A stretch of 64,000 bases of DNA from Sporobolomyces roseus (Eukaryota; Basidiomycota; Microbotryomycetes; Sporidiobolales; Sporidiobolaceae), in assembly GCA_016617785.1 (NCBI GenBank), contig JADILM010000011.1, positions 682,001 to 746,000 of the forward strand, given 5' to 3'. Every line of letters starts with the position of its first letter. Position 1 is the first letter of the stretch. The notes under the pieces were generated by a model. It was not told the origin of the DNA and made no database searches. It was given only the letters and a program-made list of their open reading frames with translations. Both the position numbers and the translations under genes were made by a program. Shown here piece by piece: positions 56,745 to 64,000 of this stretch.

Positions 56745-58302
56745 TCAATGTCGATAGTGTCCGTGATGACTATCTTTTGATCGGACTAGGAGCAGAGCAG
56801 AAGCAATTTAGTCAGTAACCGCCGATCACCCTCGCCGATACCAAGAAAGAGCTCAAGCTCACCTTTCTTCACGCTCCCTTTCTCATCCTCATCATCTGGA
56901 CTATCTCCAGTCTCCTCATCACTCCCATCTTCCGTCGCTGTATCCCCCTCCTCTGCATCCCTCCGCTTCTTCCTACTCCTCGACTTCCCCGCTTGATCCG
57001 TTGAGCTACCCGTCCCAGATTCATCGTCCACATCTCTATACTTCCCTTTCTTCTTCCCCGTCTTCTTCATGACACCTATCCTCGGAGGCACCAACCCATC
57101 AATAAACCTCACCTCTTACTCCCCCCCCTCGAAAAAAAGACAGAGAGAGGAAAAAAACTAACCTTTCTCCTCATCCCCCTCCTCTTCATCACTACTCCCC
57201 CCATGCCTCTCCAAAACCTTCTCGACTCTCTTCCTAACTCTCTTACTCCTACTCCTACTACTCAATAAACCATTCGATTCCCTCCCCTCTTTAGGTTTGG
57301 TCCTCAAACATAGAATCGCAATAATACAAATCACTACGATCGCTAGGATCCCTATAGCCACCACCAAGAACAAGCCTGTTGAAGAGGAGGAGGCACCGGG
57401 GGTCGGAGTGGCTGATGGAGCAGAGGAGGGAGAGGAGGAGGTGGGAGGAGAGGAGCTGGAACTGGAGATGGAGCTTGAGGAAGATTGAGAGAGAGAGCTA
57501 CTGCTTGAGGAAGTAGTGGAGGTTGAGTAATAAGTCTTGAGATCGACTGTGCCCGGTTCGGCGGTCGAGGAACGAGTGTTTATATCACTCGGTTTGATTC
57601 TGGAAAAAAAAAACGAAAAAGCAAAACGTAAAACGTCAATCTCGTGCAAGCATTGGGGCGATTCATGAGAGACGATTGGGCTGACTTACTCGTCGCCAGT
57701 TCTACCATTCGAGTAAGCGGAATCTATCAACAACCTCGATTGACCGGCTGGACTATTCTTGACTTTAATCGAATGCCTAAAAATTCACCACCCCTCCCAT
57801 TCGAAAACTCAGCTCAAAAAATCTCTCGGAATGGAATTAGTAGTGAGAGAGTGTTTTTACTCACTCTTGTTCCGGATCTAATCCAGTATAAACACATAAA
57901 GTAGTACTATCGAATCCTTCCTTTCCTGAATCTGCAAAACAAGTCCAATCCCTACTCTCATCCAAAGAACAACACCAAGTACTCGCATTCGGAGCTATAC
58001 CCTTCAACACTCATCAGCGACTCCTCATACTATCGAGAGTAAGAGAGAGAAGGAGGGAGAGACGTACTAGTCCACCCATTAACCCACCCTTCACTCCCTT
58101 TCCACCCTTCGAACAAAACTTCACATTCAACTCCATTAGTACCTTTCACTTCTATCTTCGTATTGCCACTAGATTCCTCTCCTGCGTTGAACCGGATCTC
58201 GGGAGCTAGATCTAGAGATTTCCAATCTTGTGAAGGAGGAGTTTGGGACGGACAAGAATAAGAAAGGAGTGGGGAAGAGAAGGAATAGGTTTCGATTGAC
58301 AT
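56745..58302 (-). CDS. Single-pass membrane protein with Ser-rich ectodomain (364 aa)
   Basis: Exons (minus) 58302-58068, 57994-57865, 57599-57163, 57114-56863 and 56785-56745 sum to 365 codons. Residues 1-122 look like a small Cys-containing ectodomain (TWCCSLDESRDWTCF, TTLCVYTG) without a clear signal peptide. A poly-Ser/Thr/Pro stalk follows, then one membrane segment (GLFLVVAIGILAIVVICIIAILCL, about residues 185-208) and a highly charged cytosolic tail (KKTGKKKGK, SRSRKKRRDAEEGD, acidic runs). The layout is that of a type I or III surface sensor. The last exon is uncertain: this frame stops at 56745, while the bases down to 56528 carry another open frame (LTRCIVFSSLRAPRTVAQIAESL) that could belong to a variant end. 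Function unknown. Confidence 0.68.
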
Positions 58303-58747
58303 TGTTTCTTCCCGCGAGTGAGCGAGCGAGAGGGCGTGGGAGAAATGGAAGCAAAGTAAAGGAGAGAAAGAGAGAAGAGAGGAAGTGAGAAGAGAGAAAG
58401 TGGGAAACAACACTCCGAGATTGATCCGCGGATCTTGGATAATTGTGCCCCTATCCTGAGCATTTCTAAGCTAATTGAGCATGGAGTGAGAGGTCTGGCG
58501 GATTGAGGGAAGCGAGTTGGAAGTTGGGGATTGAAGAGAAGAGTCGAGGAGAGGAAGAGTGAGGAAAGCAGCAGATTGTTCAGTTTGAGTTTGTGCTAGT
58601 TGTTTGAGCGTAATTCAAGTGTATCTGATCTGTTTCTAGCATATCCTAAGTGAATGGTAGGAGAGTTGAGTCAAACTCTTCGAATTCTTCGATTCTGTGT
58701 TTTGTTTCATCAACAGAACAACCACCACTCGACCCAAAAGCTCAGAG
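58303..58747. promoter_or_regulatory. Divergent promoter, membrane protein / TRM8
   Basis: 445 bases between outward-pointing genes. A GA tract (about 58360-58400) forms a CT-rich leader for the minus-strand gene. No specific site identified and no other gene seen. Confidence 0.45.
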
Positions 58748-60073
<1,326 letters not shown>

Positions 60074-60363
60074 GGGTCGAAGGGGGGGTACTGAGGCATT
60101 ATAGACGGGATATCGGTTTCTGTGTGAGTCCTCATTGATTTCGAGCTCGAGGGGGAGATCCAAGAAGGAACTTTGCGATTCGCGATCGAGATCTTCTCTT
60201 CACCTCTCGGCTTTCAGTGATCAATCTCGCTAATTCTTTCTTTCGTCTCTTTCGCAGAATTCTTTGTATATCATTCTAATTCGATCCTTTGCAACCTACC
60301 ACTTTTCTACGCGATCCCTCGAGAAACCGTCTCGAGAGCTTCATTTTCTACTGTCTACTTTCC

Positions 60364-61374
60364 TCAAACACTGATCAACCTTTCCCTACTCTCTTCACTC
60401 TCACTCCCCGGTTCCTCTGATTCCTTCTCCCTCTTCTCCCTCCTCCTGACCCTGCCCAATTCTCTCTGTCTCCCAATCCTCCCCCTCAACCCCCCATCAA
60501 TTCCCTCAATCCTAGGAGGTTTCTCACTAATCCTCGTATCTCCCGCCAATCCCACGAATCCCAATGTTTGGAAATGTCTCATTCCTTCGATTGGTAACAT
60601 GATCGAGGGGATCAAGAGGATCAGGTAAGTTTGATTGAGCGACATGGAGGAACAGATGGATTCGACTGAGTGCTCGGAGGAAGTGAAGATTATGGATCGA
60701 GTGGTGCTGTTGTTTTAAGATCAGCGTTAGCAAAGACGGATATGAGGGGAGGGGAGGGGGGAGAAAAGAGAGAGAAAAACTGAACCAAAATCGTTCCCAA
60801 TCTTCTTCTGAAGTTCTCAAGTGAAACAGGAACAACCCAATCGAACCTCCCAATAACAACACCATCCCAACCTATATTTCATTCACTCTCTCTCTCTCTC
60901 TACATCAATTCCCTTCTTCCCCGAAAAAGAAGATGAAAAAACTCACCATTCCCGACCAACTCAACCCTTTCAAAACCCTCAATTTCCCCCTCTTCTCATT
61001 TTCCTCCTCCCTCCCTTCTTTGACTCCATACCCTTCACTCACAGCAACTTCTAATACTCTGAAGAACAGACTCGTACAAATCGCAGAGTAGATCAATCCA
61101 ATTCCTACAATCAACCATAATAAGATCGTCTCTTTGAGAGTCGGCAAGAAGTACCCTACTCATAACAAAACTCGGTCAGTTGGGAAGTATCGGTCAGGGG
61201 GAAAGGGGAAGAGGGAAGGAGGAAATTTGTACCGGTGATGTGAGTAGGGAGGGAGATTGAGGTTAGTGCGCTTAGGAACGCACAGAGGAATGAATAGCAA
61301 GAAGTTGTGGTGGGCGATTGACAGGAACGTGAATAAGGAGAGGTTGATTCGGAGTGGGAGTGAGAGGGAGACAT
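60364..61374 (-). CDS. Four-segment membrane protein of unknown function (260 aa)
   Basis: Exons (minus) 61374-61233, 61158-60947, 60871-60786 and 60706-60364 sum to 261 codons. Predicted membrane segments: YSFLCAFLSALTSISLP (near residue 35), ETILLWLIVGIGLIYSAICTSLFF (about 57-80), VGMVLLLGGSIGLFLFHL (about 118-136) and TYLILLIPSIMLPIEGM (about 170-186), followed by a charged C-terminal tail of about 70 residues (Arg/Glu-rich). A loop with a Glu/Lys cluster lies between segments two and three. The first exon was read in the only frame with an ATG; an alternative frame there is more hydrophobic but lacks a start. The family is not recognised. Confidence 0.6.
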
Positions 61375-61890
61375 GCGGGCGAAATGACGAAAAAGGGGGG
61401 AAGGAAGAAGGGGGAGGGAAGTAGGAGGGGGAAGGCAGGGAAAGGGAAAGAGGGAGAGGGACGCCGCAGGAGGGTGGATTTTTTCGGAGGACCGGTGATG
61501 TATCGGAAGGTGCGAAAAGTGGGTAATCAAGAAAGACAGGAGATAATTGAACAAGTTCGCTCATTTCCTGCTCCTTTGGTCCGATACTCCGCAGGGAGCG
61601 TACCAAGCTCTACTACCCCAACAGTCTTCTCAGGCGTAGAGGTATCCTCTCACTGTCATACTCCCTCCCTCTTCTTTCCAGCGACCCACTTTCCGCGATC
61701 ACATCTATTACCGACGAACGTCCGCTTCCCCCCCCTCTTTTCCCACTTCCGACGACGCTACTTACCCTCGCGGTTTCTAGTCGCTGATCCCAGTCGCACC
61801 TTCTGCAGTCCTCGATCGGAAATCTCCGAAGGTTCGGCACTTTTATTCTCCTCCAGAATCCTCGACTTTTCGAGAAACTCGTCGAAATCG
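61375..61890. promoter_or_regulatory. Divergent promoter, membrane protein / CDF transporter
   Basis: 516 bases between outward-pointing genes. Bases 61380-61475 are G/A-rich (AAGGAAGAAGGGGGAGGG type), giving a CT-rich leader for the minus gene. No other gene is supported. Confidence 0.45.
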
Positions 61891-64000
61891 ATGCCTCGCA
61901 CCTCGTCAAGAGCAAGCCACAACTTGGGACACGGGAAGACTGGTGTTGATATCAAGAGAGAGAAGGAGGTCAGGTTGATCAAGATTGCCATCGCGTTCGT
62001 CCTACTTCTCTTAGCTACTGTCGTTCATCTGCTTGCTGACAGAATTGTAAGCGCCGGACAGTATCACTTCGGTATACATGCTCGTCGAGTTGGTCGTTGG
62101 ATACACTTTCAATGCGTTGGTTTTGGTGGCAGATGCTTATCGTGAGTCGACTTCTCGAATCTTTCTATCTTCCTCCACCGAGCAGAGCTGAACGGGCAAA
62201 CCAATCAGATATGCTCACCGACTTGGTCGCTTTCATCGTGCAACTCTACGCTGATGAGGTGAGTCTGACTTTCCTCGTTTTCTCCTCGTCGAATCTCCTG
62301 GCTCTCGCGGTTTCTAAGTTTCGTCGACCCGAGTTCTCCCGAGCTAACTCTCAGTCGACACCTCGCACAGATCGGAGGGTTGAGAAGAGAACACGATTCA
62401 GATTCAACTGGATTCACTTATGGTTTCTCTCGAGTAGCGTTCGTCGCAAATCTGATCAACGGTACGTCCTTCCTGACATCTTCCTCTTCACTGCTCCGAC
62501 CCGATCTCCTCCATTCTGTCAGGTGTCATTCTCCTTGCTCTCTGCCTCACACTCGGACTCGAATCAATGCAACGACTCTACTCTCCCGAAACCATGACTC
62601 TCCCTCCTCTCGTCGCGGGACTAGGAGCTCTCGCGTTGGTATGGAACGTGATCATGTTTCAGATGTTCAACGAAGCTCATGGACATTCGCACGGGCTTCG
62701 GGAGAAGGAATTGTCGTTTTGTCATCCTTCGAGATTCAGGAGGAAGATGATCGAGGTAAACTCACCCATTCCGCTCAAGGAGCAATGTGTACTTACGCGG
62801 AGTCGTTGGGATAGGCAGGAATATCTGCGCCACAATACTTGTTGGGCAAGAGCAAATCGAAAAGAGCGAAGCGAACCTCGCAGCCTGCTTCGCCTTCGAA
62901 TCCCGTCGTCGATCAGAACGGAAGTCAAGACGCGCTCCTAGGTCACTCAAGTGTCAAAGAGCATCGAAGCGCTCTCGCGATCCATGCTATCACCGTGAGG
63001 AGATTACTACCACTCTCCTTGAACTCAGTCACTCACGACTCTCGTTTCTCGGTAGGATGCGGTTCGTCTTCGACTTCCCTCCTCCTTCGTCGAACAGATT
63101 TTTGACTCGTTAGCGTCTACTTCGTCTCATACAGGCTGGCAACATCGCAGTGATAGTCGACGGGTTGATCTCGATTGCGTTTGGTCCAAAGATCGGAAAA
63201 GTTTCAGGATTGATCAAGCCTTGGGTCGGTATCGGTTTCGTCGATCCTCTAGCTTCTCTTGTAGTAACGTGAGTCCTGCTCTCGCCTCAGTTACGAAGAA
63301 GTTAGAACTGAATCCTCCTCCACTACTGAATCGCAGTTATGTCATTCTCTCGCACAGCTTTCCTCTCGGTACCGCTTTCTCTCCCTATCTCACGCTCACG
63401 TGAAGGCATAGCTTACCATTATGCTCATATCGACAGTCACCGCTTCTTCATACGCTCTCATGCAAGCCTTCGATCCTCAACGCACGAAACGAATTCGTCG
63501 AATCTTCCAAGCGCAAGATTGGCTCCCCTCGTCGATCTCACGACACTTGCATGTCGAGCTCGTCGGTGAGACCCAAACCCCGGTATCTCTTCCTTACTGA
63601 GCTCGAGCTGACTCGTTCTCGCATTGCTCCAGATTTCCACCTCTGGTCATTGAGCAAAGAAGATCACATCGCTACTCTCAAGTTCAACGTTACATCTCGC
63701 AAATCTGGTGACTCGCCAGTCCTCTCCGACTTGTATCCAATCGAGCAAGCTGCAAAAGCGGTTCTGGAGAAAGCGAAAGTGAGGAAAGATGCAGTGTTAG
63801 TTTCGATTGTCTCTGCTCTTTCACTGTTTCGGCTTTTGCTGACCCAGATACGCGACTCACAGTACGGTGGAGATCACGTTTGCTCAATCTACAACAGCAA
63901 GTCTATCGCAGGAGCTGGGTTGGGACGCAGAGGAAGGTGGGAACCCTCGTCGGAGCCTATCGATTCGAGCTGCTGCTCCATCGGTATCAAGACGAGGCTC
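61891..64000 (+). CDS. Cation diffusion facilitator (Zn2+/H+ antiporter type), partial at window end
   Basis: Exons 61891-61994, 62062-62141, 62209-62258, 62371-62461, 62523-62755, 62815-62994, 63056-63061, 63135 to about 63268, about 63409-63565, 63633-63795 and 63863 to beyond 64000. Membrane segment 2 has DAYHMLTD (Asp59, His62, Asp66) and segment 5 IHAITDA (His243, Asp247), the metal site of CDF transporters; Asp247 lies in a 6-base exon. A His-containing loop EAHGHSHG follows segment 4, and the C-terminal cytosolic domain starts near HLHVELVDFHLW. Members move Zn2+ (or Co2+, Cd2+, Mn2+) into vacuole or endomembranes. The splice between about 63260 and 63409 is unsure: the donor after TCTCTT fits with CTTACCATTATG in frame, while the better donor at 63269 does not. 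The C-terminus lies outside the window. Confidence 0.88.

Noticed and set aside
60364..61606. More hydrophobic alternative frame of the first exon of the membrane protein
   Set aside because: No ATG in that frame near the start, and the ATG frame splices in phase to the second exon.

Overview
The window is nuclear DNA of a fungus, most likely a basidiomycete yeast-like lineage (Pucciniomycotina would fit, but I cannot prove the rank). The reasons are gene density of about one per 2.2 kb, many introns (mostly 45-80 bases, GT...CTGAC/CTGAT...AG, up to 13 per gene), genes on both strands without operons, Ser/Pro-rich low-complexity proteins, and clear OXA1, Arp2/3, PDK1/PKH, TRM8, caleosin, ATO/GPR1 and CDF family members. 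I rebuilt gene models by hand from splice signals and checked that the summed exon lengths keep frame. Coordinates run from start codon to stop codon; UTRs were not placed.

Layout. 1-6.2 kb: a partial gene, an unrecognised 1015-residue protein and a small unrecognised protein. 6.8-17 kb: a VWA-domain protein with very small exons, a secreted GPI-type protein, an HhH-GPD DNA glycosylase and a Ser-rich protein. 17.4-26.3 kb (all minus): a PDK1-like kinase with a C-terminal PH-like region, a MYND zinc-finger protein and a single-pass Ser/Thr-rich membrane protein.

27-45.8 kb is the most unusual part. Five F-box-like paralogs, each with a 30-base first exon beginning Met-Asp-Thr, and two copies of a 5'-truncated gene form a large imperfect inverted repeat (arms about 27.07-30.70 and 42.19-45.82 kb, with further F-box paralogs inside). 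The spacer carries three conserved genes: ARPC5/ARC15, OXA1 and a caleosin. This looks like a lineage-specific, birth-and-death F-box family that grew by inverted and tandem duplication around housekeeping genes.

46-64 kb: an Arg/Ser-rich protein, an ATO/GPR1-FUN34-YaaH acetate-type transporter, a flavin monooxygenase with an N-terminal extension, a tandem pair of unrecognised paralogs, a single-pass membrane protein, tRNA m7G methyltransferase TRM8, a four-helix membrane protein, and a cation diffusion facilitator cut by the window end.

The genes do not form one pathway. Apart from the F-box cluster and the two small paralog families, this is ordinary mixed gene order. Things worth a second look are the inverted repeat, decay of one truncated copy, minute exons carrying metal-ligand residues in two unrelated proteins, a probable GC-AG intron over an in-frame stop, and a recurring TTTCGCAAA-type motif. 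No rRNA, convincing tRNA, transposon or CRISPR array was seen.
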